Shown: positions 17,482 through 26,386 of the stretch, in pieces
How the letters are laid out: each line of letters begins with the position of its first letter
Position numbering within the stretch: position 1 is the first letter of the stretch
NCBI GenBank assembly: GCA_964495885.1
Contig: CAZBWO010000006.1
Location: 62,001-126,000 of the forward strand
From: PALG01 sp964495885
GTDB lineage: Bacteria > Bacteroidota > Bacteroidia > Flavobacteriales > Flavobacteriaceae
Direction: 5' to 3'
DNA length: 64,000 nt
Notes under the pieces: model-generated
Databases searched by the model: none
Seen by the model: the letters and a program-made list of their open reading frames with translations, nothing else
Told to the model about the DNA's origin: nothing
Position numbers and translations under genes: made by a program

Positions 17482-18279
17482 CTAATCCCTAATTTTAAAA
17501 CGACCGGTTTTGGCATCAAATTCAATGGAATCTTTTGGGAAAAGGGCTTCAAACTTTCCTTGTTCAATAAGCATGCAGGGATCGTTGAAGAAAAATCCGT
17601 CTTCCGAAAAAACCATCATGGCATCCCCCAATTGAATCGCCAAATCTATTTCATGGGTAGAAAAAATGATGACCTTTTGGGTTTCTTGGGATAAACGTTT
17701 TAATAATTTCAATATGTAAGCCCTGTGATAAAGATCTAAATGCGTAGTGGGTTCATCCAAAAAAATCAATGGGGTATCCTGTGCCAATGCCCTTGCAATA
17801 GCTACGCGTTGCAATTGACCATCACTTATTTCAAAGCATTTTTTATGGGCAAAGGCCGAAATTTCTGTCATTTCCATAGCCCATTCAATTTGTTGAAAGT
17901 CTTTTTCAGATAAACTTCCCAACCAATTGGTATGGGGTTGTCTTCCTAGGGAAACAAATTCCTGTACAGTTAAATTTTTGGAACTAGGTGGTTCAGTAAG
18001 TACAACACTTTGTAGTTGTGCTAATTCCATCGGATGGTATGCTTCCATTTTTTTGCCATGAATTTCAATGGTCCCAGAAAGGGCTGGCTGCATTTTGGTT
18101 AATGTTCTTAACAGAGTTGATTTCCCAATACCGTTAGGCCCTACCAAGCCAATGAGTTGGCCAGCCTGTATTTGAAAATTGATATTTTTCGCAATACAAT
18201 TGGAAGCCCCTTTTTTGGAAGGATAACCAATGGAAAGATCAATGGCTTCAAGGATGATATTTTTTTCCGAAGTACTCAT
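17482..18279 (-). CDS. Cobalamin/iron-chelate ABC transporter ATP-binding protein (BtuD-like)
   Basis: A 265-residue ATPase of the FecE/FhuC/BtuD group. Walker A is GPNGIGKST, the signature is SDGQLQRVAIARAL (a D replaces the usual first G of SGGQ), Walker B is PLIFLDEPTTHLD, and the switch His is in FSTHEID. It powers uptake with the adjacent permease and binding protein; its ATG overlaps the permease stop by one base (TAATG). The B12 assignment comes from the divergent receptor with a cobalamin riboswitch; by sequence alone a siderophore substrate cannot be excluded. Confidence 0.88.
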   Translation of the reverse strand: MSTSEKNIILEAIDLSIGYPSKKGASNCIAKNINFQIQAGQLIGLVGPNGIGKSTLLRTLTKMQPALSGTIEIHGKKMEAYHPMELAQLQSVVLTEPPSSKNLTVQEFVSLGRQPHTNWLGSLSEKDFQQIEWAMEMTEISAFAHKKCFEISDGQLQRVAIARALAQDTPLIFLDEPTTHLDLYHRAYILKLLKRLSQETQKVIIFSTHEIDLAIQLGDAMMVFSEDGFFFNDPCMLIEQGKFEALFPKDSIEFDAKTGRFKIRD

Positions 18280-19310
18280 TAAAATAACAACTTTCTTTTT
18301 CTAACCAACAACCAAATCACAATAGGCGCTCCTACCAAAGAAGTGATTGCATTAATGGGTAATGTATACTCCTGGAAGGGTAGCTGTGAAATGGCATCAC
18401 AGCACAACATTACAATAGCCCCCAACAGTAAAACAGCCGGGAGTAATATTCTGTGATTGGAAGTGGTGATCCATTGTCGTGCAATATGTGGTATAGCTAG
18501 CCCAATGAATGCAATTGGTCCTGCAAATGCGGTAATTCCGCCAGCTAAAAGACTCGTAGCAATGATAATTAAAAGGGTAGTTTGTTTAATTTGAACCCCC
18601 ATACTTTTGGCGTAATTTTCTCCTAAAAGTAATGCGTTTAGGGGCTTTACAGAGATAAAAGCTAATAATAGCCCAATCACGAGTATACATCCCAAAATAA
18701 AAAGTCCTTCCCAAGAGATATTTCCCAAGCTTCCAAAAGACCAAAAAACATACTGCTGTAATCTCTCTGCATTACTGAAATAGGAAAGTACCGCTACTAC
18801 TGCAGAGGTGACACTGCCAAACATCAATCCTATAATTAAAATTGCCATAGTATCCTTTACCCTAAAACTTACAGCAAGTACAGCCAATAAAACTATAAAA
18901 CTACCCAGCGCAGAAGCAATGACCAGACTCCATGAATTAACGAGTAAAGTACTTAGAATTCCACCAAACGCTCCAGCCCCTAAGATAAGAAGCGCTACTC
19001 CCAAGCTGGCTCCGCTACTTAGTCCCAACACAAAGGGTCCAGCCAACGGATTTCTAAAAAGGGTTTGCATTAATAAACCGGCTACACCAAGTCCAGCCCC
19101 AACCCCAATAGCGGTAAAGGCTTTTGGGAGCCTATAGTCTAAAATGATGAATTCCCAACTGGATTTTTCAATGGGGTTGCCTGTTAGAATCGAAATAATA
19201 TCCTCTAAAGGAATGTATACAGAACCTAGGCTAATGTTTAGCAAAAAGCAGAGAATCAACAAGATTCCCAGCACTACAAATGTTTTGTAATATTTTTTAC
19301 CAACGTTCAT
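18279..19310 (-). CDS. Cobalamin/iron-chelate ABC transporter permease (BtuC-like, FecCD family)
   Basis: A 343-residue polytopic inner-membrane protein with nine or ten TM segments. FecCD family motifs: DYRLPKAFTAIGVGAGLGVAG, GLLMQTLFRNPLAGPFVLGLSSGAS (read across), and AGPIAFIGLAIPHIARQW, the segment that contacts the ATPase. It forms the channel for the chelate released by the binding protein. The start overlaps the binding-protein stop by 4 bases (ATGA), and its stop overlaps btuD's ATG, so the three genes are translationally coupled. Confidence 0.92.
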   Translation of the reverse strand: MNVGKKYYKTFVVLGILLILCFLLNISLGSVYIPLEDIISILTGNPIEKSSWEFIILDYRLPKAFTAIGVGAGLGVAGLLMQTLFRNPLAGPFVLGLSSGASLGVALLILGAGAFGGILSTLLVNSWSLVIASALGSFIVLLAVLAVSFRVKDTMAILIIGLMFGSVTSAVVAVLSYFSNAERLQQYVFWSFGSLGNISWEGLFILGCILVIGLLLAFISVKPLNALLLGENYAKSMGVQIKQTTLLIIIATSLLAGGITAFAGPIAFIGLAIPHIARQWITTSNHRILLPAVLLLGAIVMLCCDAISQLPFQEYTLPINAITSLVGAPIVIWLLVRKRKLLF

Positions 19311-20452
19311 TCCTGTAAGGGTTCAAAAAAGGTAAACGGATGTTCGGGATAGATAGTTGGGTGCATTATCTTAATAAGATCTTTTAAGACCAAATCGGGC
19401 CTATTGGGTGCCAATTCGTAATATACCACTCCGCCAGTTGCTCCTTTCTTAGCAGTAAATGTAAATACATTTTTTTCTTGAAAGGGTCTAAACTCACTAT
19501 AGACAGCATGTGCTTCTTTCAGTTGGGTGTAACTGTGAAATTGCCCAGGGCCTATCCAGAAATCAGCGTTTTGTCCTTTTTCCAGAACACTTTCCAAGTT
19601 GAGCGATAAGCTTCCGGTTCCTTGGGTATCTTTCCATAGGTATTCGCCATGCGCATCTTCAATAAATTGAGCTGCCCAACTTTCCCCTTGAGGTAAATAC
19701 CAAACATCGCGAAACATTGCCCCACTTAATACCGTTGGTTTTTCAAGTGCTTGTTTCGCCTTTGCTTTAGCCTCGGTGTAATTTTTTTCAATGAGGGAAA
19801 AAATGCTATCTGCTTGTTGTTCCTTACCCAAAAGGACTCCAAAAAATTTAATCCACTCTGCTTTTCCCAAAGGATGCGTTTCTGTCCAATCTGCATTGTA
19901 AAGTACGGGAATCCCGGTTTTCTGAAGGGTGGCTACGGTGGTATTTTGGCCTTCCACCGCAAAAGTGATTACGGCTTCAGGGTTGAGATCTATCAAAACT
20001 TCGGTGTTAAGGGATTCGTTTTTCCCTAATTCCTTGATAGTGCCATTATCTATTAGTGCACGGGTTTTTTCTGAAGATATATAATTTAGATTCGGGAATC
20101 CAAGTAATTTTTCTTCTTCTCCAAGCATTTCTAGGGAAGGGATGTGGGTTGTGGAAGTCACCACCATATTTTGAAGCGGAACCCGAAGTACAGCGTCATA
20201 GTCTGAAGTACTTTCCGAAGAAATCTCAGATGAAGTAAGTAGATAACGATAGGTTACATCGCTCTGTGGCCAAGGCTTGGTTATGGTGAGAAGCGTACCA
20301 TTTTCATGAGAGGCTATGGTAAAACTCTGGGCATACTTTACCTCAAGTGGTTTTTCACTAGCAGGAGCTGTATTTGTTTTGGAACTTTCTTTTGTTTGCT
20401 TGCAGCCAAGACAACAAATGATGACCCAAATAAAAGGTAGAATTATTCGCAT
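19307..20452 (-). CDS. Periplasmic cobalamin/siderophore-binding lipoprotein (BtuF-like)
   Basis: A 381-residue lipoprotein with lipobox CLGC (Cys17) and a two-lobed periplasmic binding domain of the helical-backbone class (PF01497-like): LIDLNPEAVITFAVE, a long linking helix (EKNYTEAKAKAKQAL) and PNRPDLVLKDLIKIMHP at the end. It delivers B12 or a related chelate to the permease. The codon at 20458 is TTG and lies in a TATTTTTG promoter box, so ATG 20450-20452 is the start. It heads the btuF-btuC-btuD operon, divergent from the riboswitch-controlled receptor. Confidence 0.87.
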   Translation of the reverse strand: MRIILPFIWVIICCLGCKQTKESSKTNTAPASEKPLEVKYAQSFTIASHENGTLLTITKPWPQSDVTYRYLLTSSEISSESTSDYDAVLRVPLQNMVVTSTTHIPSLEMLGEEEKLLGFPNLNYISSEKTRALIDNGTIKELGKNESLNTEVLIDLNPEAVITFAVEGQNTTVATLQKTGIPVLYNADWTETHPLGKAEWIKFFGVLLGKEQQADSIFSLIEKNYTEAKAKAKQALEKPTVLSGAMFRDVWYLPQGESWAAQFIEDAHGEYLWKDTQGTGSLSLNLESVLEKGQNADFWIGPGQFHSYTQLKEAHAVYSEFRPFQEKNVFTFTAKKGATGGVVYYELAPNRPDLVLKDLIKIMHPTIYPEHPFTFFEPLQE

Positions 20453-20521
20453 GCTCAAAAATAAAGGATTTTGAGAGGCAATAACAATTTATAAAAATGT
20501 AATTTTGAAATGAATTTTGGT

Positions 20522-20690
20522 TTTTCAACTTGTTCCAAGTGAAAATTAAAAGGGAATTCGGTGTAAATCCGAAGCTGTTCCCGCAACTGTAAGCCGCCCA
20601 TTGGGGTCGCACCATACTTCAACCACTGTTCTTCAAAACGAATGGGAAGGGGTGCATAGGTAAGTCAGGAGACCTGCCAGATTCAGAAAA
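20522..20690 (+). promoter_or_regulatory. Cobalamin (B12) riboswitch
   Basis: The aptamer's conserved blocks are all present: AAAGGGAA-type and GTGTAAATCCGAAGCTG near 20551-20577, CCCGCAACTGTAAGCC at 20580-20594, and the B12 box AAGTCAGGAGACCTGCC at 20662-20678. It lies 86 bases upstream of the TonB receptor gene on the same strand, and represses it when adenosyl- or methylcobalamin is abundant, by analogy with btuB leaders. Confidence 0.95.
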
Positions 20691-20710
20691 TTGTCAAACT
20701 TTCGGGATAA

Positions 20711-20757
20711 AGGTTTGGAATGAATAACCTATGGTTATCGTATTCCTGTGCTTTTTC
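20711..20757 (+). promoter_or_regulatory. Likely riboswitch expression platform (terminator / anti-terminator)
   Basis: GGAAT at 20717-20721 and ATAACC at 20724-20729 pair with GGTTAT at 20733-20738 and ATTCC at 20742-20746, followed by CTTTTT, resembling an intrinsic terminator. A competing pairing, AGGTT at 20711-20715 with AACCT at 20726-20730, is mutually exclusive with it. This would let B12 binding choose between the two, but it is read by eye only. Confidence 0.5.
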
Positions 20758-20775
20758 CGTTTTAAAAAATTTAAA

Positions 20776-22716
20776 ATGCGAAAATTATTAGTAGTAATGG
20801 CTGTGTCTTTTGGGTTAAACTTCACCTTATTTGCTCAGCAAGAAACTTCCTTGGATTCCATTCAACAACTTGATGACGTTATCGTGGATACTAAAATTCC
20901 TTCCAAAAGGAAGAATAGTGGAAAAACCGTGACCGTATTGGATGAAAAGATATTACAACAACATTTGGGGCATTCGGTAGCGGAGGTTTTGGATCAAGTC
21001 TCTGGAATTACCATCAACGGATCCCAAAGTAATAATGGTCAGACACTTGGTTATTACATACGTGGAGGGGGAAATAGACAGGTTCTAATTGTCATTGATG
21101 GTGTTCCCGTGAATGATGCTTCACAAATTGCCAATGACTATGATCTTCGGTTGCTTTCTGTTGGGAGTATTGAAAAAATTGAAATCATGAAGGGCGCTTC
21201 CAGTGTATTGTACGGAAGCGGTGCTGCTACTGCCGTGATTAGTATTACCACAAAAAAAGAGGTTCAAAAAGCGTTCGGAATACAAGTGCAATCTGTATTG
21301 GGGACAGACCGTGCTTCCGAAGAAAAAAGTTATGCATTACGTGCGCTTTCCAATCATATCACAGCTAGTGGAACATTAGGGAAGTTTTATTACAAGGCTT
21401 CCGTAAACCACCAATTTAGCGATGGGCTATCTGCTATTGAGGCACCAGAAGGAGAGGCTCCTTTTGAGGAAGATACGTTCAATAATTTCAATACGTTACT
21501 GAATCTTGGAGTACAGCTTACAGAGAAGATTCGCTTCAATGAGTTTGTAAGTTTTGACCGACTGCAAAATGATTTTGATGATTTTGGGTATTTGGATGCT
21601 AATTATCAAAACACGACGAAACAGTTTCGAACGGGCGGTCATTTTGAATGGAAATACAACAAAGGGATCTATGTCTTTAATGATAATTATTCAGTCATTA
21701 AACGGGAGATTAGCTCTTCTTTTCCTGCAAAGTATGAAGCAAAGACCTATACTTTTGACAATTACCTTCAGCACCATTTATGGAAACCGTTTAAGATGGT
21801 ATTGGGGCTTCAAGGGACATTCAGTAAAATGGATACCTATACCATCCCTTTTGGAGAAACCGAATTTAATCAGGATATCAATGAAGATATGGCTAACTTC
21901 AATTATTTTGATCCTTATATAAACGTAGTGTACACCTCTAATTTTGGTCTAAATATCAATGCTGGCACTAGAATGAATATACATAAATTGTATGGGAATC
22001 ATTTTGTTTATCAAGTAAATCCTTCCTATCGATTAGACATTGGGCGAACTACCGTAAAATTACTTAGCTCGTATAGCACGGCCTATATTACCCCTTCGCT
22101 GTATCAATTGTTTGATCCGTTGTATGGTAATGTAGCTTTGCAGCCAGAGGAAAGTGCCACTTTAGAAGGAGGTTTTGAAATTTCATCCAACAATGAGTGG
22201 AGGGTAAGTGCGGTTTATTTTAACCGAAGGGTGGATCAATTTGTAGACTTCGTGACTGTTGACCCAGATAATTTTATATATCAATACCGAAATATTGATG
22301 AACGTTTTGAAGCTTCGGGTTTGGAAGTAGAGACAGCTCTAAGCCTTTGGGAAAAGGTAAATGTTACTGCAAATTATACCTATACCCAGCCAGAGGAACG
22401 TTTTGCCCTTCGTATTCCAACTCATAAATTAAACGGAAGCATTCAATATAATCCTTTTCAAAAAACCCGTCTAGGTCTTCAGTTTCAATATGTTTCTGAA
22501 AGAGACGATCAATTTTTCAATCCTGAAACCTTTGCTTCAGATACAATAGCGCTGAAAGCATATACCTTATTCAACGTAACGGCTAGTCAGCAAATTTCAG
22601 AAAATGTCAAACTCTTTTTAGGCATAGATAACCTATTGGATGAAGAATTTTCAGAATTGTACCGTTATCAAACGAAGGGACGAAATATCCGTTTCGGATT
22701 TCAATTGAATATTTAG
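20776..22716 (+). CDS. btuB: TonB-dependent cobalamin receptor (BtuB-like)
   Basis: A 646-residue outer-membrane receptor: signal peptide (to about residue 21, FTLFAQ), a TonB-box-like DDVIVDT, a plug domain (about 45-155, with GYYIRGGGNRQVLIVIDGVPVND and IEKIEIMKGASSVLYGSGA), and a 22-strand barrel ending FGFQLNI. B12 specificity is inferred from the cobalamin riboswitch directly upstream and the divergent btuFCD genes. The ATG at 20776 is the start; an upstream ATG at 20731 sits in the loop of the leader hairpin. The C-terminus overlaps the S41 protease stop by 4 bases. Confidence 0.9.
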   Translation: MRKLLVVMAVSFGLNFTLFAQQETSLDSIQQLDDVIVDTKIPSKRKNSGKTVTVLDEKILQQHLGHSVAEVLDQVSGITINGSQSNNGQTLGYYIRGGGNRQVLIVIDGVPVNDASQIANDYDLRLLSVGSIEKIEIMKGASSVLYGSGAATAVISITTKKEVQKAFGIQVQSVLGTDRASEEKSYALRALSNHITASGTLGKFYYKASVNHQFSDGLSAIEAPEGEAPFEEDTFNNFNTLLNLGVQLTEKIRFNEFVSFDRLQNDFDDFGYLDANYQNTTKQFRTGGHFEWKYNKGIYVFNDNYSVIKREISSSFPAKYEAKTYTFDNYLQHHLWKPFKMVLGLQGTFSKMDTYTIPFGETEFNQDINEDMANFNYFDPYINVVYTSNFGLNINAGTRMNIHKLYGNHFVYQVNPSYRLDIGRTTVKLLSSYSTAYITPSLYQLFDPLYGNVALQPEESATLEGGFEISSNNEWRVSAVYFNRRVDQFVDFVTVDPDNFIYQYRNIDERFEASGLEVETALSLWEKVNVTANYTYTQPEERFALRIPTHKLNGSIQYNPFQKTRLGLQFQYVSERDDQFFNPETFASDTIALKAYTLFNVTASQQISENVKLFLGIDNLLDEEFSELYRYQTKGRNIRFGFQLNI

Positions 22717-24131
22717 TCTTCTACGTACATAATTTGGTAGGTAGGTAGTTCAGCCTTTCGTTCTGAAAGTACCTCCAATTGAGGCAGATCTGGAACGGTA
22801 GGCATGGGCAGTCCCGTAATCTGGGCAATTGCGGTAGCCAATAAAGGTTCATCTGCATCTCCCAAAACCCCTAAATTCGCGTAATTTTCCTTTTGTTCAA
22901 TATCTGGAACCAATCCGTTGATGAAGTCAGTGAATCCATCTGCATTTGCGGTTTTAAAAACCAAAGGCAACATGGCATAAGTATGGTTGATATTAGCTTC
23001 GGCCCTACTAAAATTAGGAGCCGGTGCATCATATAAAAGAAAGGATGCTTGAAATTTACCAGAGGTGTTATCCCCAATTTGTACTACATTGATGTATGGA
23101 GACAATCCATTAATGACCAATTCGCTAGCTGAAGCGGTTCTGGAAGAAGTAAGTACATACACCTCATTCAGCATTAAACTATTGATGCTTTCCCCGCCAT
23201 TTACAAAGCTATCCAGAAATAGCCCGTTTTGGGCGTATTCTTCTTGACGGTCTGCATTCCATTGTTCGCTATAAAAAACCTGTCCGGTATTTTGCCCGGT
23301 GATCATACTGGAAAGGTAATTAGCAGTACGTACAGATCCCCCACTATTGTAACGAAGATCCAAAACCAAATCGGTGACCCCTTCAGAGATAAATTGTCCA
23401 AATACGGCATTGAGTTGCGAATCAAACTCATTGGTGAAAGCATTATACATTAGGTAACCAATAGTTCTGCCGTTAATGTTGAAGGTATTGGTTACAAAGA
23501 TGGGGTTTTCAGTGTATTCTGCTTTGGTAAGTGTAATCTCTTCCCCTGTGGGGGTTACGGTATTTCCATCAAAAGTTGCTAAACCGATGGTATAAGTAGT
23601 AGGTTCGAAAATAGTACTAAAATTGGTATCTGTGATTTGTTGTCCGTCTACGGTATTAAAAATAACCCCTCGGGTTAATCCTTGTTGTGCAGCATCGGTA
23701 TTGGGCAGGACATAGCGAACGTATCCGAAGACATTACCACTTTGATCTGGATAAAGGACAAGACCGAATTCCATTCCGTTATTTAGTGTAATACCAGAAA
23801 GTGTATTTTCAAGTTCTACATAATCATCTACTAAAATACTGAAACGATCCTGCGAAGATTTTAGATAGTCAAAAAATGCTTCGGGGGTACTGTACTCATT
23901 TAGGAAGTTGGTGTATGCATCATCTGAAGCGAAGAAATCATCTGCCAATTCTGGGGTATCTGCTTTATAGAGGTAGAAAAAATTAAGGCCACGGTAGATA
24001 AAATCATTGATTTCCGAAGCCGAAGCAACTATTACATTATCATCTTGGTCTTCAAAACAAGAAACACTACATAAGGAAGTAATGAGTAAGAATAAAATAA
24101 GGGACTTTTTCACAATACAATTTTTTATCAT
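22713..24131 (-). CDS. S41 family peptidase lipoprotein
   Basis: A 472-residue lipoprotein (lipobox VSC, Cys25) with a PDZ-like region (NTDAAQQGLTRGVIFNTVDGQ) and a carboxyl-terminal-protease S41 catalytic domain. The nucleophile Ser is in VLTSSRTASASELVINGL, and LVLDLRYNSGGSV is the conserved oxyanion strand. It is located in the periplasm or at the outer membrane. It diverges from an ECF sigma factor gene across a 118-base gap; in other systems such proteases cleave regulators, but no substrate is visible here. Confidence 0.9.
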   Translation of the reverse strand: MIKNCIVKKSLILFLLITSLCSVSCFEDQDDNVIVASASEINDFIYRGLNFFYLYKADTPELADDFFASDDAYTNFLNEYSTPEAFFDYLKSSQDRFSILVDDYVELENTLSGITLNNGMEFGLVLYPDQSGNVFGYVRYVLPNTDAAQQGLTRGVIFNTVDGQQITDTNFSTIFEPTTYTIGLATFDGNTVTPTGEEITLTKAEYTENPIFVTNTFNINGRTIGYLMYNAFTNEFDSQLNAVFGQFISEGVTDLVLDLRYNSGGSVRTANYLSSMITGQNTGQVFYSEQWNADRQEEYAQNGLFLDSFVNGGESINSLMLNEVYVLTSSRTASASELVINGLSPYINVVQIGDNTSGKFQASFLLYDAPAPNFSRAEANINHTYAMLPLVFKTANADGFTDFINGLVPDIEQKENYANLGVLGDADEPLLATAIAQITGLPMPTVPDLPQLEVLSERKAELPTYQIMYVED

Positions 24132-24249
24132 ACAATAGAACCCCTAAAGTAGTGACATTATTGTAAATTGAAAAAAGTAATGTAACAAAATAACAAGTAC
24201 TTCGTCATCCTAACAGAACGGCATCCTAGGGATGTATCAACTAACCAAC

Positions 24250-24756
24250 ATGAAACAAGAGGAATTTTTATCGATACTGCTTCCAGTGAAGGATAAGCTG
24301 TACCGTATGGCAAAGCGACTCTTGGTTTCCAGCGAAGAAGCGGAAGACGCCGTTCAGGAAGTTTTTTTGAAATTATGGAAGGGGAAGCAGCAAATGAAGG
24401 ATTATAAAAATCCGGAGGCTTTTGCCATGACCATGACCAAGAACTATTGCTTGGACAGGTTAAAATCTAAGCAGGCCTCAAATTTAAAAATCGTTCACAG
24501 TAATTACTCAAACGATGACAACCTTCAGAAAAAAGTAGAGCTGAATGATGGCGTACAACTGGTCTTTAAAATTATGGAAGAATTACCCGAAAAACAACGG
24601 ATGATATTACAGTTACGGGATGTAGAGCAATTTGAGTATCATGAAATTTCAGATATGCTGGACATGAACGAAACTGCCATTCGGGTAAATTTATCCCGGG
24701 CCCGAAAAGCCGTACGGGATGTTTTAATACAACAATACAACTATGGAGTTAGCTAG
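24250..24756 (+). CDS. ECF-type RNA polymerase sigma factor
   Basis: A 168-residue sigma-70 family factor. Region 2 is SEEAEDAVQEVFLKLWKGK (about 36-54); region 4 is LPEKQRMILQLRDVEQFEYHEI, with the helix-turn-helix SDMLDMNETAIRVNLSRARKA. It directs transcription in response to an unknown cue. The ATG at 24250 is chosen over 24232, as MKQEEF begins the usual region. Its stop overlaps the anti-sigma-like gene by 14 bases, so the two are coupled. Confidence 0.92.
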   Translation: MKQEEFLSILLPVKDKLYRMAKRLLVSSEEAEDAVQEVFLKLWKGKQQMKDYKNPEAFAMTMTKNYCLDRLKSKQASNLKIVHSNYSNDDNLQKKVELNDGVQLVFKIMEELPEKQRMILQLRDVEQFEYHEISDMLDMNETAIRVNLSRARKAVRDVLIQQYNYGVS

Positions 24757-25222
24757 AATTGAACAATTAGTGGAAGCCTATTTTGAAGGCAATACCACAC
24801 TTAAGGAAGAGCAGGAGCTCAGGGCCTTTTTTGCCACTGGGGAAGTTCCGTCGCACTTATCGCCCTTGGCCCCAATGTTTCAGGGTTTTGAAATAGCCAA
24901 GGAAGAAACTTTCAATAAGGAGATTGTCCTTCCGGAAGTAGCTAAAAAGAATAACCGCTTTTGGGCATGGGGTATCGCAGCTTCGTTTGCCTTGCTTTTG
25001 GGAATATCAAGCTTCTTTTACTTCAATAATTCGGGCTTGACCCAAGAAGAACAGCAGGCATTGGCTGCCTATGAAGAGGCCAGGTCAACCATGATGCTCT
25101 TGTCAGAAAACTTAAACAAGGGAGCTTCCAAGGTGGGCTATCTGGATGAATTTTCAGAGAATGCAGCAACCATTCAATACGTAAACCAATTTAACGAAAC
25201 AACAAGTAAATATTTAAAATAA
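24743..25222 (+). CDS. Single-pass membrane protein, putative anti-sigma factor
   Basis: A 159-residue protein: a cytoplasmic N-terminal part of about 73 residues with LVEAYFEGNTTLKEEQELRAFF, resembling the zinc-finger-less anti-sigma domains of Bacteroidota, one TM helix (about 74-93) and a small periplasmic domain with coiled-coil tendency. The position (14-base overlap with the sigma gene) and topology argue for an anti-sigma factor, although no CHCC zinc motif is present. Probably real; role inferred from context. Confidence 0.75.
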   Translation: MELARIEQLVEAYFEGNTTLKEEQELRAFFATGEVPSHLSPLAPMFQGFEIAKEETFNKEIVLPEVAKKNNRFWAWGIAASFALLLGISSFFYFNNSGLTQEEQQALAAYEEARSTMMLLSENLNKGASKVGYLDEFSENAATIQYVNQFNETTSKYLK

Positions 25223-25246
25223 TCACTATTTAATACTTCATACATC

Positions 25247-25783
25247 ATGAAACGAACACTTTTAATCTTAGCACTAATTTTTGCCCCTCTAGCGGCATTT
25301 TCCCAAAATGGTTTTTTTGACAGTTTTGAGGATGAATCAGATGTCACTTCGGTGATTGTTACCAAAAACATGTTTAAGCTTCTTGCGGAAATAGACATTG
25401 AGTCTGATGACCCAGAAGTAAAGGACTATATGGAAATGGTGAACAACCTGGATAACATTAAAATTTTCATTACCGAAAACCCAACCGTGGGACAGAAAAT
25501 GAAATCTTCCGTAGACAAGTATTTGGCTTCCTCCAAAGGATTGAACGAACTAATGCGCGTGAAGGAAGACAAAAAGAATATAAAGTTTTATTCCAAGGAA
25601 GGAAAATCCTCTAGCCATGTAAGTGAGTTGTTGATGTTCCTTGAAGGAGACGTAGACGGAAAAAATGGTACCATCATCATGAGCATTACAGGGAATATAG
25701 ATTTGAAACAAATCTCTAAACTTACCAAGGAACTCAATGTACCTGGTAGTGACGAATTGAAAAACGTTGAAAAGAAAGGATAA
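25247..25783 (+). CDS. DUF4252 secreted protein (first copy)
   Basis: A 178-residue secreted protein with a signal peptide (1-20, AAFSQ) and the DUF4252 pattern: TSVIVTKNMFKLLAEIDIES, a central region with FYSKEGKSSSHVSELLMFLEGD, and a final segment on which the strand IIMSITGNIDLKQISKL stands out. Function unknown. It is third in the sigma factor operon and is followed, 1 base after its stop, by a second DUF4252 gene that encodes a lipoprotein. Confidence 0.82.
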   Translation: MKRTLLILALIFAPLAAFSQNGFFDSFEDESDVTSVIVTKNMFKLLAEIDIESDDPEVKDYMEMVNNLDNIKIFITENPTVGQKMKSSVDKYLASSKGLNELMRVKEDKKNIKFYSKEGKSSSHVSELLMFLEGDVDGKNGTIIMSITGNIDLKQISKLTKELNVPGSDELKNVEKKG

Positions 25784-25784
25784 G

Positions 25785-26333
25785 ATGACCACCATAGTAA
25801 AATACCTAACCGTTTTAGTTATCGCAATGCTTTCTTTGGTAAGCTGTGATAACGGAGCCTCCTTGCAACGCTACTTGGTAGATAAGCAGGAAGATGACCG
25901 ATTTGTAAAAGTAGACATCGCCACGAGCTTGTTCCAAAGTGAGGAAAATAGCTTTACGGAAGAAGAGAAGGAAATCTTGAATACCATCAAGAAAATCAAT
26001 GTGGTCGCCTACCCCGTAAAAAGTGGAAATTCAGAAGAATATGAATCTGAAAAGACCATTGTAAAAAATATTATTGGCCAAGAGAAATACAAGACCCTAG
26101 GTTCTGTTAAGTCGAAAGACATGCACTTGACCATGAAATATTTAGGAGAAGAAACTGCCATAGACGAAGTGATTGTTTTTGCGAGCAGTGATGATAAAGG
26201 ATTTGGCGTTTTCCGGTTGTTGTGTGATGACATGCGCCCAGATCAAGCACTGAAGCTCATGCGTACGATGGAACGTGGCGATATAGACCTTTCCAAACTT
26301 TCGGGAATTGGGGAAGTGTTCAATGAAATGTAG
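25785..26333 (+). CDS. DUF4252 lipoprotein (second copy)
   Basis: A 182-residue lipoprotein (lipobox LVSC, Cys21) in the DUF4252 family: RFVKVDIATSLFQSEENSFTEEE, INVVAYPVKSGN, and VFASSDDKGFGVFRLLCDDMRPDQALKLMRTM (read in two halves). The ATG at 25785, one base after the previous stop, fits better than 25767, which overlaps it. It ends the sigma/anti-sigma/DUF4252 operon before a terminator. The pair of paralogues, one soluble and one lipidated, may be the regulon's own output. Confidence 0.8.
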   Translation: MTTIVKYLTVLVIAMLSLVSCDNGASLQRYLVDKQEDDRFVKVDIATSLFQSEENSFTEEEKEILNTIKKINVVAYPVKSGNSEEYESEKTIVKNIIGQEKYKTLGSVKSKDMHLTMKYLGEETAIDEVIVFASSDDKGFGVFRLLCDDMRPDQALKLMRTMERGDIDLSKLSGIGEVFNEM

Positions 26334-26357
26334 CCTTCATCCAAACATTAAAGACAG

Positions 26358-26386
26358 AGGCCTCGATATATTCGGGGCTTTTTTTA
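26358..26386 (+). terminator. Intrinsic terminator after DUF4252 operon
   Basis: AGGCCTCGA and TCGGGGCTT pair with one or two G:U pairs around a short loop, followed by a T run. It lies just before the convergent purB stop. Confidence 0.7.

Noticed and set aside
20731..20775. Start of the B12 receptor at the upstream ATG (20731)
   Set aside because: That ATG is in the loop of the leader hairpin and would put 15 non-signal residues before the signal peptide.
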